Of a DNA stretch of 64,000 nt, positions 36,204 through 48,193 are shown piece by piece. The stretch lies in the NCBI RefSeq assembly GCF_947497275.1, contig NZ_CANMFS010000005.1, positions 62,001-126,000 on the forward strand. The letters run 5' to 3'. Within the stretch, counting starts at the first letter, position 1. Each line of letters begins with the position of its first letter. Under the pieces are notes generated by a model. The model made no database searches. It was not told the origin of the DNA and saw nothing but the letters and a program-made list of their open reading frames with translations. This DNA is from an uncultured Sulfitobacter sp. Its GTDB lineage: Bacteria; Pseudomonadota; Alphaproteobacteria; Rhodobacterales; Rhodobacteraceae. Both the position numbers and the translations under genes were made by a program.

Positions 36204-37327
36204 GAAATCAGGCTGATTTCGCTGCCTTCCCTGAAGGCAAGATCGTCCAGTGTCATACCCGTCGTGCCAAGCAGACGGATCGTGCCCATCAGGGGGGCCG
36301 AGCCCTCGTCGGTGCCAGTGGTGAAGACAAGGTCGGTAAAGCTGCCGTCCGGCTCTTCGGAGAGCGTGACGCGGGCAAGGGTCGGCGCTGTTCCATCGGC
36401 CAGCGGGTCGAGCTGTGTATCGACGAAAAGTATATCGGTGCCGGGCAGAAAATCGGTGATGGTCGTCACGATGCCGGCATCCACCGGGTCGCCCGTGGGG
36501 GCACCGCCAAGGAACGACAGCTCAAACCGGTCTGCCCCGGAACCACCGGTAAGCGTATCGAAGGACTTGCCGCTGTCGAGGAATGTCTGTGTCTGGATTA
36601 CATCATCCCCCGCCCCGCCATCGGCGGTCGAGCCGACCTGAAAGCCGGGTGAGTTGGTGAGGCTTATCAAATCGTTACCGTCGCCACCGAATACCGGCGT
36701 GCCGCCCCCGTAGTCCGCGCTGTCGGCCCCGATCGTGTCATCACCGGCCCCGCCGTCAAGCCGCAACAGGCTGCCCTGGCCCTGGATCAGGTCGTCGCCT
36801 TCTCCGCCGAACACCTCTCCTCCGATGCCAAAAGCGGTGATCGTGTCGTTCCCGGCGCCGCCATCTACGCTGCCTGCGGCCGACTGGTTTGTCCCGGGGG
36901 TAAGGGGCTGGAAGACGATACTATCGTTGCCCGCCCCACCGTCCACCTCGGCGTCGAGGACATCGAAGGACGCGATGGTGTCATCCCCTGCGCCGCCGCG
37001 GGCGGTCGCACTCGAGCCGAAAAGCTCCAGGGTGTCATCGCCGTCCCCGCCGTCGATTATGGCACCTTCCGATCCGGGGGCGGTGGTCATTACGTCCGCG
37101 CCGCCCAGCCCGGCAACCGTCTCGCCGCTTTGCGCGGTGAGTGTATCGGCGTCCCCGCTGCCGTCTATCTCGTCGCGATCAACAGCCGGACCCAGCGGAT
37201 CATCGGGATCGGCCGGTGTGTCGGTGCTGTCGACCTCTTCAGTGTCATCGGTGTCGTCTGCGTCATCGATAAAGAAAGACAGGAATACGGTGAGCCCCAC
37301 CAGGGCCATCAGTGCAAGCGCGGACAT
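36200..37327 (-). CDS. Membrane-anchored RTX-repeat calcium-binding protein
   Basis: A 375-residue protein with one N-terminal hydrophobic segment (about residues 2-21), then a very acidic linker ([16 protein letters not shown]). The central region has about nine GGxGxDxx repeats such as GGAGDDTI and GGEGDDLI, the calcium-binding beta-roll of RTX proteins. The C-terminal about 100 residues lack repeats and include [16 protein letters not shown]. Unlike secreted RTX toxins it has an N-terminal anchor and is small, so it probably stays in the envelope. Function is unknown. Confidence 0.8.
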   Translation of the reverse strand: MSALALMALVGLTVFLSFFIDDADDTDDTEEVDSTDTPADPDDPLGPAVDRDEIDGSGDADTLTAQSGETVAGLGGADVMTTAPGSEGAIIDGGDGDDTLELFGSSATARGGAGDDTIASFDVLDAEVDGGAGNDSIVFQPLTPGTNQSAAGSVDGGAGNDTITAFGIGGEVFGGEGDDLIQGQGSLLRLDGGAGDDTIGADSADYGGGTPVFGGDGNDLISLTNSPGFQVGSTADGGAGDDVIQTQTFLDSGKSFDTLTGGSGADRFELSFLGGAPTGDPVDAGIVTTITDFLPGTDILFVDTQLDPLADGTAPTLARVTLSEEPDGSFTDLVFTTGTDEGSAPLMGTIRLLGTTGMTLDDLAFREGSEISLIS

Positions 37328-37773
37328 GAAATTCTCCCTTGATGCCGATGATGGTTTGCCCGTTGCTCTGGCCTGTCAAGGTCTGGTTAAAAAGTTGGGC
37401 CGGTCAAGCGGTGACGCACGCGCCCTAAGAAACAATAAGCGGTTGGAGCGGGTATTGTGCACCTGAATGGTCAGCGCCGCAGCCCGTTCCGTTCAGAGCA
37501 GGACCGAAGGAATCGAATAAAACCGCCCTTATTCTGCATCAATATGGCCCGGCAGGCAAAAATAATGCGTTCCGCAAAATCTCTTTCTATCGCGAAAGCC
37601 TTGAAAACTTGCGGTTCAGAGCAACCTCGTTCATCACTATAGAGTGTTGCGGCACACGGTGGTGTCTGCTACATCCGCCCTGATTTAACCGCTTGGGCCT
37701 ATATTCAAGCCGCGCCAACACCCCGGTGACGCGACCCTCGCGTACGCCGGATCTGATGTACGAGAGGATGGAC
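37328..37773. other. Region between RTX gene and ATP synthase operon
   Basis: These 446 bases hold the divergent promoters of the RTX protein gene and the atp operon. I see no gene; short open frames here lack coding character. The candidate atp promoter is listed separately. Confidence 0.5.
37615..37643 (+). promoter_or_regulatory. Candidate promoter of the atpHAGDC operon
   Basis: TTCAGA and TATAGA are separated by 17 bases. The -10 is good and the -35 is weak. It lies about 130 bases before the atpH start codon. Confidence 0.45.
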
Positions 37774-38334
37774 GTGTCCGAACCAGCTTCGATTTCCACC
37801 GGCATCGCGCACCGCTATGCGACAGCCGTGTACGATCTTGCGAAAGAGTCCGACAAGATCAAGGCCCTCGAGGGCGATCTGACAGCCCTGCAAGAGGCTA
37901 TGAACAGCAGCGAAGACTTTCGCGATCTGATCCATTCACCGATCTACACCCGTGAACAGCAGGGCGGCGCGATCACCGCGTTGGCAGAGAAAATGAAGCT
38001 GTCCCCGATGATGGCGAACTTGCTGGCACTTATGGCGCAGAAACGTCGCCTGTTCGTGCTGCCGCAGCTGGTCCAGACCCTGCGCGAGATTATCGCCACT
38101 GAAAAGGGCGAAGTGACCGCTGACGTGACCTCTGCGAAGGCACTGACCAAGACTCAGGCCGACAAGCTGGCGAAATCGCTCAATGCCAGCACCGGCAAGA
38201 AAGTAACTCTCAATCAGACCGTCGATGAAAGCCTCATCGGTGGTCTTGTCGTTAAAGTGGGCTCCAAGATGATCGACACGTCGATCCGCGCGAAGCTCGA
38301 TTCCCTTCAGAATGCAATGAAAGAGGTCGGATAA
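37774..38334 (+). CDS. atpH: ATP synthase F1 subunit delta
   Basis: A 186-residue delta subunit that links the F1 head to the peripheral stalk. The N-terminal [18 protein letters not shown] and C-terminal [25 protein letters not shown] are the family signature. The GTG start has GAGG about 6 bases upstream and gives the length usual for this lineage. It is first of the five-gene F1 operon; atpA follows without a gap. Confidence 0.95.
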   Translation: MSEPASISTGIAHRYATAVYDLAKESDKIKALEGDLTALQEAMNSSEDFRDLIHSPIYTREQQGGAITALAEKMKLSPMMANLLALMAQKRRLFVLPQLVQTLREIIATEKGEVTADVTSAKALTKTQADKLAKSLNASTGKKVTLNQTVDESLIGGLVVKVGSKMIDTSIRAKLDSLQNAMKEVG

Positions 38335-39873
38335 ATGGGTATCCAAGCAGCAGAGATTTCTGCGATCCTGAAAGACCAGATCAAGAACTTTGGTCAGGAA
38401 GCTGAAGTGGCCGAAGTGGGCCGGGTTCTGAGCGTCGGTGACGGTATCGCCCGCGTTTACGGTCTGGACAATGTTCAGGCCGGCGAAATGGTCGAATTCC
38501 CCGGTGGCATTCAGGGCATGGCGCTGAACCTCGAGGCCGACAACGTCGGTGTCGTGATCTTCGGCTCCGACCGGGACATCAAGGAAGGCGACGTCGTCAA
38601 GCGGACGAACTCCATCGTGGACGTGCCGATCGGTGACGAACTGCTGGGCCGCGTTGTTGACGGCTTGGGCAACCCCATCGACGGCAAAGGCCCGCTGGGC
38701 GCGACCAAGCGTGGCTTGGCCGAAGTAAAAGCACCGGGCATCATCCCGCGCAAATCCGTGCACGAGCCGATGGCGACAGGCCTGAAGTCCGTCGACGCGA
38801 TGATCCCGATTGGCCGGGGCCAGCGCGAATTGATCATTGGCGACCGTCAGACCGGCAAAACGGCCGTGGCGCTTGACGCGATGCTGAACCAGGCGCAGGT
38901 CAACAAGGCGGCGGGCGACGACGAAAGCAAGAAGATGTACTGTGTGTACGTCGCGATCGGTCAGAAGCGGTCCACCGTGGCGCAGCTGGTCAAGAAGCTC
39001 GAAGAGACCGGTGCCATCGACTATTCGATCATCGTTGCTGCGACCGCGTCCGAACCTGCGCCGATGCAGTTCCTCGCACCCTATTCCGCAACAGCGATGG
39101 CAGAGCATTTCCGCGACAACGGCCGTCACGCGCTGATCGTGTATGATGATTTGTCCAAGCAGGCCGTGTCTTACCGCCAGATGTCGCTGCTGCTGCGCCG
39201 CCCACCCGGGCGTGAAGCCTATCCCGGTGACGTTTTCTATCTCCACTCCCGCCTGCTGGAGCGTTCGGCAAAGCTGGGCGATGCGGCCGGTAACGGCTCG
39301 CTTACCGCGCTGCCGATCATCGAGACGCAGGGTGGCGACGTGTCCGCGTTTATTCCGACAAACGTGATTTCGATCACTGACGGTCAGATCTTCCTGGAAA
39401 CGGAGCTTTTCTACCAAGGCATCCGTCCTGCCGTGAACACCGGTCTGTCGGTGTCGCGCGTTGGCTCCTCGGCCCAGACCAAAGCGATGTCTTCCGTCGC
39501 CGGTCCGGTGAAACTGTCGCTCGCGCAGTACCGCGAGATGGCCGCGTTCGCGCAGTTCGGTTCGGATCTCGACGCCGCCACACAGCAGCTGCTGGCCCGT
39601 GGTGCCCGTCTGACCGAGCTGATGAAGCAGCCGCAATACAACCCGCTGACCAACGCCGAAATCGTCTGCGTGATCTATGCCGGTACGAACGGCTACCTCG
39701 ACAAGGTCGACGTATCCGATGTGGGCCGCTTTGAGCAGGGTCTGTTGAACCACTTGCGCAGCAAGCATGCCGATCTTCTGGCTGACATCACCAACAACGA
39801 CCGCAAGGTGAAAGACGAGCTTGAAGAGAAAATCAAAGCCGCTCTCGACGGTTTTGCCTCTGACTTCGCTTAA
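38335..39873 (+). CDS. atpA: ATP synthase F1 subunit alpha
   Basis: A 512-residue F1 alpha subunit, forming the noncatalytic nucleotide sites of the hexamer. The P-loop GDRQTGKT lies near residue 170, and [17 protein letters not shown] near residue 363 is the F1 alpha/beta signature. The ATG directly follows the atpH stop. Length and motifs are standard. Confidence 0.98.
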   Translation: MGIQAAEISAILKDQIKNFGQEAEVAEVGRVLSVGDGIARVYGLDNVQAGEMVEFPGGIQGMALNLEADNVGVVIFGSDRDIKEGDVVKRTNSIVDVPIGDELLGRVVDGLGNPIDGKGPLGATKRGLAEVKAPGIIPRKSVHEPMATGLKSVDAMIPIGRGQRELIIGDRQTGKTAVALDAMLNQAQVNKAAGDDESKKMYCVYVAIGQKRSTVAQLVKKLEETGAIDYSIIVAATASEPAPMQFLAPYSATAMAEHFRDNGRHALIVYDDLSKQAVSYRQMSLLLRRPPGREAYPGDVFYLHSRLLERSAKLGDAAGNGSLTALPIIETQGGDVSAFIPTNVISITDGQIFLETELFYQGIRPAVNTGLSVSRVGSSAQTKAMSSVAGPVKLSLAQYREMAAFAQFGSDLDAATQQLLARGARLTELMKQPQYNPLTNAEIVCVIYAGTNGYLDKVDVSDVGRFEQGLLNHLRSKHADLLADITNNDRKVKDELEEKIKAALDGFASDFA

Positions 39874-39887
39874 GGAGAGATAAGCCA

Positions 39888-40766
39888 ATGGCAAATCTCA
39901 AGGACCTTAAAAACAGGATCTCAAGCGTGAAATCCACGCGTAAGATCACCAAGGCCATGCAAATGGTTGCCGCGGCGAAACTTCGCCGCGCGCAGGAGGC
40001 TGCGGAAATGTCGCGGCCCTACACCGAGCGTTTCAATGCTGTGATGGCATCGCTTGCGGCGTCCGTCGGCGAGTCCGACAGCGCGCCGAAACTGTTGAGC
40101 GGAACGGGCAAGCAGGATGTGCATCTGCTAATCGTCATGACATCCGAACGCGGTCTGTGCGGCGGCTTCAACGCCAACATCGCGAAGAAAGCGCGCGCCT
40201 TTGCACGCGACCTTCTGGCGAACGGCAAGGAAGTCAAGATCCTGACCGTCGGCAAAAAAGGCCGCGACCAGATGAAACGTGACTATGGCAAGTATTTTGT
40301 CGGTCACGTTGATCTGACCGATGTAAAGCGCGTGAGCTACCCTGATGCGCAAGGCATCGCCAAGGATGTTCTCGGTCGATTTGATGCGGGTGATTTCGAC
40401 GTGGCGACGCTGTTCTACGCCGAGTTCGTCAACGTCGTCAGCCAGATTCCTCAGGCCAAGCAGATCATTCCCGCAAAGTTCGAAGCGGACGAGAATGACG
40501 ATACGGCCGCGACATTGTTCGATTACGAGCCCTCCGAGGAAGCGATCCTTGCGGATCTGCTGCCACGCGGCGTCGCTACGGCGATCTTCTCGGCTCTGCT
40601 CGAGAACGGGGCGTCCGAGCAAGGCGCGCGGATGTCCGCGATGGACAACGCGACACGCAACGCGGGCGAGATGATCGAAGATCTGACCGTCGAATACAAC
40701 CGTTCCCGTCAGGCCGTTATCACCAACGAGCTGATCGAAATCATTTCCGGCGCGGAAGCGCTGTAA
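39888..40766 (+). CDS. atpG: ATP synthase F1 subunit gamma
   Basis: A 292-residue gamma subunit, the central rotor shaft. The N-terminal [25 protein letters not shown] helix and C-terminal [12 protein letters not shown] helix form the coiled coil; the middle [13 protein letters not shown] is typical. It lies 14 bases after atpA, with GGAGAG upstream of the ATG. Confidence 0.97.
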   Translation: MANLKDLKNRISSVKSTRKITKAMQMVAAAKLRRAQEAAEMSRPYTERFNAVMASLAASVGESDSAPKLLSGTGKQDVHLLIVMTSERGLCGGFNANIAKKARAFARDLLANGKEVKILTVGKKGRDQMKRDYGKYFVGHVDLTDVKRVSYPDAQGIAKDVLGRFDAGDFDVATLFYAEFVNVVSQIPQAKQIIPAKFEADENDDTAATLFDYEPSEEAILADLLPRGVATAIFSALLENGASEQGARMSAMDNATRNAGEMIEDLTVEYNRSRQAVITNELIEIISGAEAL

Positions 40767-42212
<1,446 letters not shown>

Positions 42213-42226
42213 GGAGGGCTCCAGCA

Positions 42227-42664
42227 ATGGCAGACACGATGCAATTCGATCTGGTGTCGCCTGAGCGGCGCCTTGCCTCGGCTCAAGTAGCCTCGGTGCA
42301 GATCCCCGGTGCGGATGGTGACATGACGGCGATGCCCGATCATGCGCCAACCATCACCACGCTGCGTCCCGGCATTTTGAAAGTAAGCGGACCCGATGGC
42401 ACGTCCGAGTATGTCGTGACCGGCGGTTTCGCCGAGATTACGGCGTCGGGTGTTTCCGTTCTGGCCGAACGTGCGGTTGCCAAGGGCGACATGACGCAGG
42501 ACGCGATGGACGACATGATGGAAGAGGCCCACGGCACCTATAAGAAAGTGAAAGAAAACTTTCAGAATGAGCCGGGGCCGGTGGACGACGCAGCCAAGCT
42601 GATGTCCGATATGGTGGCAATGGGCGACGAGATCGGCCTTTCCACCAAGCAGCCCAGCCTTTGA
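42227..42664 (+). CDS. atpC: ATP synthase F1 subunit epsilon
   Basis: A 145-residue epsilon subunit, whose beta domain ([27 protein letters not shown]) sits on the rotor. The C-terminal half is shorter in inhibitory-helix character than in E. coli, as common in alphaproteobacteria. AAGGAGG precedes the ATG. A terminator follows, closing the operon. The Fo genes are not in the window. Confidence 0.95.
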   Translation: MADTMQFDLVSPERRLASAQVASVQIPGADGDMTAMPDHAPTITTLRPGILKVSGPDGTSEYVVTGGFAEITASGVSVLAERAVAKGDMTQDAMDDMMEEAHGTYKKVKENFQNEPGPVDDAAKLMSDMVAMGDEIGLSTKQPSL

Positions 42665-42687
42665 GCGGACGAAAAAGATGAACGTAG

Positions 42688-42714
42688 AAGGCCCCGCAGG
42701 TGCGGGGCCTTTTG
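42688..42714 (+). terminator. Rho-independent terminator of the atp operon
   Basis: A stem AAGGCCCCGCA / TGCGGGGCCTT with a tiny loop is followed by TT and a T-rich tail. It begins 24 bases after the atpC stop. Confidence 0.88.
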
Positions 42715-42788
42715 CTTTCAACGCTGCCACAATTCAGGCATAAGCGCAGGGTGGTGGGATGTGTTCAGCAAATGCCGGGGCTCTCGGA

Positions 42789-43139
42789 ATGAAGAGATTG
42801 CGCAGTAGTTTGGTTGGCGTCGATGGCGGCGACGTCGTCCTGTTCTCGGATTTCGAGGACGGTGGAGAAATGTGGACAGGCCGGGGCCAGCGGGAGCGGC
42901 GCCGGCACATCAAGTTCGGCGAAAAATACCGCGACATCCCCACGGTGATGGTCTCGATTTCCCTATGGGACATGGACGCTTCAACGGTCCTGCGGGCGGA
43001 CGTGGTCGCCGAATCCGTGACGGAAAAGGGCTTCGACATGGTGTTTCGGACGTGGGGTGATACCCGCGTCGCGCGGGTGCGCATGCAATGGACATCCATC
43101 GGACAACTGCGCGAAGCGGATGATTGGGACGTAGAATAG
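42789..43139 (+). CDS. H-type lectin domain protein
   Basis: A 116-residue protein. An N-terminal VVLFSDFEDGGEMWTG precedes an H-type lectin core IPTVMVSISLWDMD, then GFDMVFRTWGDTRVARVRMQWTSIG. H-type lectins bind N-acetylgalactosamine-like sugars in animals; the bacterial role is unknown. No signal peptide is evident. The start is at MKRLRSS, matching relatives I recall; a longer frame begins 30 bases earlier. It lies just downstream of the atp terminator. Confidence 0.82.
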   Translation: MKRLRSSLVGVDGGDVVLFSDFEDGGEMWTGRGQRERRRHIKFGEKYRDIPTVMVSISLWDMDASTVLRADVVAESVTEKGFDMVFRTWGDTRVARVRMQWTSIGQLREADDWDVE

Positions 43140-43206
43140 GCATCCCAACGCACCGATGGCTTATCGCGCAAGGCCGAACCAGCGCGACCCAATGATTACC
43201 CAGAGA

Positions 43207-44226
43207 TTAATCCGGATCGTACATGCCGTCATAAATCGGCCCAAGCGTGTCGGCTTCGAACAGTGACGATACCGAGGTGCCGTTCCAGATGTTCAGGATC
43301 GCCTGCGCAAAGATTGGCGCGGTCGGCACGATGCGGATGTTCAGCGCATTCTTGATCGCCGCTGTCGGCGCGATCGTATCGGTAATGACCAGCGATTTCA
43401 TCACGGAGGCGGCGACACGGTCGACCGCCGGACCGGACATCACGCCGTGGCTGATATAGGCGTGCACTTCTTTGGCACCGTTTTCCATCAGTACCTCGGC
43501 GGCCTTGCACAGCGTGCCGGCCGTGTCACAAATATCGTCTACAATCAGGCAAGTCTTGCCGGTCACATCGCCGATCACCGTCATTTCGGCCACTTCGCCT
43601 GCTTTTTCGCGCCGCTTGTCCACGATCGACAGCGGCGCGCTGAGCCGCTTGGCAAGCTCGCGCGCACGCGCCACACCGCCCACATCGGGCGAGACGATCA
43701 TCAGATCGCTCATCTGCTCTTTGAACGCGTGTTTGATGTCCAGCGCGAAGACCGGCGAGGCGTAAAGGTTGTCCACCGGAATATCGAAGAAGCCCTGGAT
43801 TTGCGCTGCGTGGAGGTCCATTGTCAGCACCCTTTCGATGCCCGAACCTACCAGCATATTGGCCACCATCTTGGCAGTAATCGGTGTGCGCGCTTTCGTC
43901 CGACGGTCCTGTCGTGCATAGCCAAAATAGGGCAGCACGGCCGTGACACGCGCAGCGGACGACCGACGCAACGCATCGGCCATAATCATCAGTTCCATCA
44001 GGTTGTCGTTGGCGGGGTTCGATGTCGGCTGAATGATGAACATATCCTCACCGCGCACGTTCTCGAACACCTCGACGAAGATCTCTCCGTCGTTGAAACG
44101 TTCTACCCTTGCATCGACCAGACCGACATTCACGCCGCGGTGCAAAGACATGCGCCGCGCTATCGCCTTGGCGAGAGGCATGTTGGCGTTGCCGGAAATC
44201 AGCTTGGGTTCAGGGGTGCTGGGCAT
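43207..44226 (-). CDS. prs: Ribose-phosphate pyrophosphokinase
   Basis: A 339-residue enzyme that makes PRPP from ribose 5-phosphate and ATP, feeding purine, pyrimidine, histidine, tryptophan and NAD synthesis. Motifs: [21 protein letters not shown] (flexible catalytic region), [16 protein letters not shown] and the PRPP-binding [14 protein letters not shown]. The start gives the usual [20 protein letters not shown]-terminus; a longer frame upstream is open. It is divergent from the isomerase gene 106 bases away. Confidence 0.96.
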   Translation of the reverse strand: MPSTPEPKLISGNANMPLAKAIARRMSLHRGVNVGLVDARVERFNDGEIFVEVFENVRGEDMFIIQPTSNPANDNLMELMIMADALRRSSAARVTAVLPYFGYARQDRRTKARTPITAKMVANMLVGSGIERVLTMDLHAAQIQGFFDIPVDNLYASPVFALDIKHAFKEQMSDLMIVSPDVGGVARARELAKRLSAPLSIVDKRREKAGEVAEMTVIGDVTGKTCLIVDDICDTAGTLCKAAEVLMENGAKEVHAYISHGVMSGPAVDRVAASVMKSLVITDTIAPTAAIKNALNIRIVPTAPIFAQAILNIWNGTSVSSLFEADTLGPIYDGMYDPD

Positions 44227-44331
44227 GTGGGGGAGGCTCCGTGGCAGCGGTATAATAGAATCGTTACGTTGAACACGCCTTAACATGCGCCTACGGTCAG
44301 GCAAAGTGGACACCCCCCAGCGGAGCATCAA

Positions 44332-44928
44332 ATGAGCCAGATCGATTATTATTTCACGTTGTTGTCACCCTATTGCTACCTTGCCGGCACACGGCTCGAA
44401 GAGGTCGCGAAAAAACACGGTGCAACAATCAACTACAAACCCTTCGATCTGATGCAGGGGTTCGGACGCACCGGGGGCCAACCGCCCAAGGATCGCCATA
44501 TCAGCCGGATCGAATACCGCGCGCAGGAATTGCCGCGTCAGGCCAAGAAGGCCGGTATGCCGTTCAAACTTCAACCGGCTCACTGGCCCACGAACGCGGC
44601 CCCTGCGTCCTATGCTTTCATCGCCGCGCAAAACGCGGGCGGCGGTGATCTGGGGCAGCTGGCGCACGCGCTCATGCGGGCGGTCTGGGCCGAAGACAAG
44701 GACATCGCCCAGGATGACGTGATACGGGCAAGTCTGACGGAGGCCGGTTTTGATCCGGCTCTGGCGGACAACGGCATGCTGGAAGGGGCCGAGAGCTACG
44801 AGCGCAACCTCGAAGAGGCGGTCAAGGCGGGCGTCTTTGGTGCGCCTTTCTATATCGTCGGGCACAACCGATTCTGGGGACAGGACCGGATCGAGGACCT
44901 CGACCTCCATCTGGAAGGCAAGCTATGA
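44332..44928 (+). CDS. 2-hydroxychromene-2-carboxylate isomerase (DsbA-like)
   Basis: A 198-residue thioredoxin-fold protein of the kappa-GST/DsbA group. The active-site segment LSPYCYLAG (Ser12) replaces the CxxC of DsbA, and [18 protein letters not shown] near the end is the cis-Pro region. In naphthalene degraders the family isomerises 2-hydroxychromene-2-carboxylate with glutathione. Without other aromatic-degradation genes here the real substrate is unclear. Its stop overlaps the next start by 4 bases (ATGA). Confidence 0.87.
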   Translation: MSQIDYYFTLLSPYCYLAGTRLEEVAKKHGATINYKPFDLMQGFGRTGGQPPKDRHISRIEYRAQELPRQAKKAGMPFKLQPAHWPTNAAPASYAFIAAQNAGGGDLGQLAHALMRAVWAEDKDIAQDDVIRASLTEAGFDPALADNGMLEGAESYERNLEEAVKAGVFGAPFYIVGHNRFWGQDRIEDLDLHLEGKL

Positions 44929-45716
44929 GCCTTTCAATCCATACCCATCTGTTCGAAGGCGGCGCGCGCCGCGCGCTGGCGATCCATTGCACGTTGGGCC
45001 ATTCCGGGGCGTGGCGGGGACTTGCCTCGGCACTAAAGGACGAGTTGAGTATTCTTGCGTTCGATCTGCCGTCCCACGGGAGGTCAGAGGCATGGGACCG
45101 GACCGGAAACGTGCATGATGTGGCCACCGATATTGCGCGGGGGCTGATGGACAATGACCCCATGGATCTGATCGGTCATTCGTTCGGTGCCACCGTCGCG
45201 CTGAGGATTGCTGTCGAGTCGCCGGAGCGGGTGCGCAGCCTCACGATGATCGAACCGGTGTATTTCGCTGCGGCGTTGCAGGATGAACCGGAGTTACTCG
45301 GTGCCTATCAGACGCAGAACAAGGCGCTGAATGATGCATTTGCAACCGGCGACGAACGGGAGGCCGCGCGGGTGTTCAACCGCGACTGGGGCGACGGGAC
45401 GCCGTGGGACGACCTGCCGGAACGGATGCGCGAGACAATGACGAAATTGGTGCACTACGTTCCCGCAAGCTCTGCCTTCCTGCACCATGACAGCGCCGGA
45501 TTGCTTGAACCGGGGCGCTTCGCCCGCGCGGCGATGCCGGCGCTGCTGATCGAGGGCGATCAGTCGCCGCCGATGAGCGCCAAGGTTGCGGCATCTCTCG
45601 AAAAGCGGCTGCCGGATGTAGAGCGCGTGGTGATCAAGGGAACGGGGCACATGGCCCCGATTACGCACCCTGACGCAGTCGCAGAACCGATCAAGGCGCT
45701 GCTGGCACGCAGCTAA
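44925..45716 (+). CDS. Alpha/beta fold hydrolase
   Basis: A 263-residue hydrolase with nucleophile elbow GHSFG (Ser86), an Asp in LIEGDQSPP and the catalytic His in GTGHMAPI. An oxyanion region HCTLGHSGAW is near residue 21. There is no signal peptide, so it is cytoplasmic. The substrate is unknown. It is coupled to the upstream isomerase by an ATGA overlap. Confidence 0.87.
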   Translation: MSLSIHTHLFEGGARRALAIHCTLGHSGAWRGLASALKDELSILAFDLPSHGRSEAWDRTGNVHDVATDIARGLMDNDPMDLIGHSFGATVALRIAVESPERVRSLTMIEPVYFAAALQDEPELLGAYQTQNKALNDAFATGDEREAARVFNRDWGDGTPWDDLPERMRETMTKLVHYVPASSAFLHHDSAGLLEPGRFARAAMPALLIEGDQSPPMSAKVAASLEKRLPDVERVVIKGTGHMAPITHPDAVAEPIKALLARS

Positions 45717-45719
45717 CGG

Positions 45720-46757
45720 TCAAAGGTGGTTCAGGAACTGGTCGATTTGCTCTTTGCGGATCGACCAGTCGCACACCAGCCGCGCGCCCAGCATTTCATC
45801 CGCCGGTCCGGTGTCAAGATCGCCCTCCGAAAGGTAATACTTGGCACCCGCCGCGTGAAGTTTCTGATGCGAGGCGCGCGGCAGGCGGGCAAAGACCATG
45901 TTCGCATCGGGGCTGTGCATCATTTCCGCCCCGGCGGCGCGCAAACCTTCGGCGAGGTGCCGGGCGTTGTCATTGGCGCTTTGTGCCATCGTCAACCACA
46001 GATCATCCTGCATATACCCCGCCATCTGCGCCGAAAGATAGCGGTGCTTGGAAAACAGATGCGCGCCCCGCTTGCGCCGCTTTTCGAATTCCCATGCTTT
46101 TTCGGGATTGAAAAAGATAACCGCCTCGACCGCCATGCAGCCGTTTTTTGTGCCCCCGAAGCTGACGACGTCGACACCCGATTTCCAGGTCATCTCGGCA
46201 GGTGTGCAGCCGAGTTTCGCAATCGCGTTGGCGAACCGCGCCCCATCCAGATGCACGGGCAGTCCGTATTCCTGCGCCACGGCCGTCAGTGCGCGCACCT
46301 CATCCAGCGAATAGACGGCTCCGCGTTCTGTGATCTGGGTAATGGAAACGGGGCCGGGCTGCGCAATATGCACATTGCCATTGGGACGCCGCCCGATGGC
46401 AGCCCGCAGGGCGTCGGGCGACATCTTGTTGTCGGTGTCGATCAGGGTGAGCTTTGCGGCTGACGTGTAGAATTCCGGCGCGTTGCTCTCATCCTCCTCG
46501 ATATGGGCCACGCGGGAGCAAAAAATAGTCTGCCAGGGCTGGCAATAGCACGCGAGAGCGAGGGAGTTGGCCGCCGTGCCGGTAGACACCAGATAGACGG
46601 CGGCGTCCGGGGCCTCGAATGCGGTGCGGATGCTGTCGCGGACCTCTTCCATGATCGGATCGTTGCCATATGGCATGGCGTAGCCCGTATTCGCGTCCAT
46701 GAGGCGCTGCATGATCTGCGGGTGCACCGGCCCGGAATTGTCGCTTGCGAAAAACAT
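45720..46757 (-). CDS. L-threonine aldolase family protein
   Basis: A 345-residue PLP enzyme of the low-specificity threonine aldolase (beta-eliminating lyase) family, cleaving L-threonine to glycine and acetaldehyde. MFFASDNSGPVHPQIM is the family N-terminus; HLDGARFANA contains the Asp and Arg, and SFGGTKNG the Schiff-base Lys. The start ATG overlaps the TGA of the YcgN-like gene upstream. It converges with the hydrolase gene, 3 bases apart. Confidence 0.9.
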   Translation of the reverse strand: MFFASDNSGPVHPQIMQRLMDANTGYAMPYGNDPIMEEVRDSIRTAFEAPDAAVYLVSTGTAANSLALACYCQPWQTIFCSRVAHIEEDESNAPEFYTSAAKLTLIDTDNKMSPDALRAAIGRRPNGNVHIAQPGPVSITQITERGAVYSLDEVRALTAVAQEYGLPVHLDGARFANAIAKLGCTPAEMTWKSGVDVVSFGGTKNGCMAVEAVIFFNPEKAWEFEKRRKRGAHLFSKHRYLSAQMAGYMQDDLWLTMAQSANDNARHLAEGLRAAGAEMMHSPDANMVFARLPRASHQKLHAAGAKYYLSEGDLDTGPADEMLGARLVCDWSIRKEQIDQFLNHL

Positions 46758-47227
46758 CAGGTCGGCTCCTCTATGATGTGATCTTCCCAATCCTCGAACG
46801 GGGTGTCCCATTCGCTGACGGTTTGGTTCTGCATTGATACGCCTGCGGCGTGAACGCTGTCGGGGGTGCCAGAAATCAGCGGGTGCCAATCGTACAATGG
46901 CTTGCCCTGCCACAGCAGGCGGTAGGCGCAGGTTTCCGGCATCCAATAGGCGTGCGCGTCTATGTTTTCGGGTGTCATCACAATGCAATCGGGCACGAAC
47001 TGGTGCCGGATGTCGTACTGCGAACATCTGCAGGTTCCGTCGTCCAGCAGACGGCAAGCCACGTTGGTGAGCGCCACATCGCCGGTGTCCTCGTCCTCAA
47101 GCTTGTTCAGGCAGCATTTGCCGCAGCCGTCGCACAAGGCTTCCCATTCCTTCGGTGATAATGATTTGAGCGGTTTCTTCTCCCAGAACCGTCGTGCCAG
47201 TCCATTGCGGTCGATCGGATCGCTCAT
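46757..47227 (-). CDS. YcgN family cysteine cluster protein
   Basis: A 156-residue protein with a metal-binding Cys cluster: LCDGCGKCCLNKLED (near residue 32) and further Cys in CRLLDD, CRCSQYD and ETCAYRLL. The pattern fits the YcgN/UPF0260 family, likely binding zinc or iron-sulfur; function is unknown. Its start overlaps the ribF stop (4 bases) and its stop overlaps the next start, so three genes ribF-ycgN-aldolase are tightly coupled. Confidence 0.92.
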   Translation of the reverse strand: MSDPIDRNGLARRFWEKKPLKSLSPKEWEALCDGCGKCCLNKLEDEDTGDVALTNVACRLLDDGTCRCSQYDIRHQFVPDCIVMTPENIDAHAYWMPETCAYRLLWQGKPLYDWHPLISGTPDSVHAAGVSMQNQTVSEWDTPFEDWEDHIIEEPT

Positions 47228-48156
47228 AGCGCCGCCAGGATCGTGCGAGCCCGCGCACTGTCGGCGTCCATCTGCGTGATAAGCTGCTCCAGCCCGTCGA
47301 ACTTCTCCTCGCCGCGCAGGTGCTCCACAAGCCCGATGGACAGGTTGGCACCGTAGAGATCGCCGGTAAAATCGAAGATAAAGGTCTCGAGGTTCGCCCG
47401 GTTCTCGCCGAACATCGGACGCACGCCAAGGGACGCGACGCCGTGATAGCTCCCGGTGTGTGGTCCATCCAATACGTCCACCAGTACCGCATAGACGCCG
47501 AAGGCTGGCGGATGCAGCCCCTCGATGGACATGTTGGCCGTCGGATAGCCGAGCGTACGGCCCCGTCGCTCCCCACCGATTACCGGTCCCTCGATGCGAT
47601 GCCAGTGTCCCAGCATCGCGGCGGCATCGCGCGGACGCGCGTCACTGAGCGCGGCGCGTATGGCCGTCGATGACACGGTTTGCGTGGAAGATTTCATCAG
47701 CGGTGCGATGGTCACGTCGAACCCCAGCTCGGTGCCAAAGCGAACCAGATCCGACGCTGTGCCCTTCCGGGCCTTGCCAAAGCAGAAATCGGCACCCACC
47801 ACGACATGCGACAGGCCAAGTCCATTCTTCAGCACTGCCTGAGCGAAATCGAACGGGCTCAGCGCCGCGAGGTCTGCGTTGAAGGGTAGCTCGAAAAGCG
47901 TGTCGACCCCCAGTTTGGCCAGCCGGCTGGCGCGCGCTGCGGAGCTCATCAGACGGAAAGGCGGCGCGTCGGGCGCGAAGAAGATGCGCGGATGCGGCTC
48001 GAACGTCACGACACCAAGCGGAGCGTGTGGGGCGGCATCGCGGGCCAACGCGATCACCGACTGATGGCCCAGATGGACGCCGTCGAAATTACCGATCGCG
48101 GCGCTGGCGCCGCGGTGGAGAGGGTCTACTTGTTCGTAGTCAGTGATTATCCGCAT
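47224..48156 (-). CDS. ribF: Bifunctional riboflavin kinase / FMN adenylyltransferase
   Basis: A 310-residue enzyme that makes FMN and FAD from riboflavin. The N-terminal nucleotidyltransferase half has AIGNFDGVHLGHQSV (His motif) and VVGADFCFGKARKG. The C-terminal kinase half has TLGYPTANMS and NLETFIFDFTGDLYG. It heads a coupled group with the YcgN-like and threonine aldolase genes. Confidence 0.95.
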   Translation of the reverse strand: MRIITDYEQVDPLHRGASAAIGNFDGVHLGHQSVIALARDAAPHAPLGVVTFEPHPRIFFAPDAPPFRLMSSAARASRLAKLGVDTLFELPFNADLAALSPFDFAQAVLKNGLGLSHVVVGADFCFGKARKGTASDLVRFGTELGFDVTIAPLMKSSTQTVSSTAIRAALSDARPRDAAAMLGHWHRIEGPVIGGERRGRTLGYPTANMSIEGLHPPAFGVYAVLVDVLDGPHTGSYHGVASLGVRPMFGENRANLETFIFDFTGDLYGANLSIGLVEHLRGEEKFDGLEQLITQMDADSARARTILAAL

Positions 48157-48193
48157 ACCGCCTGATTAGCGGCGCGGGCGGGGGCGTGCAAGC

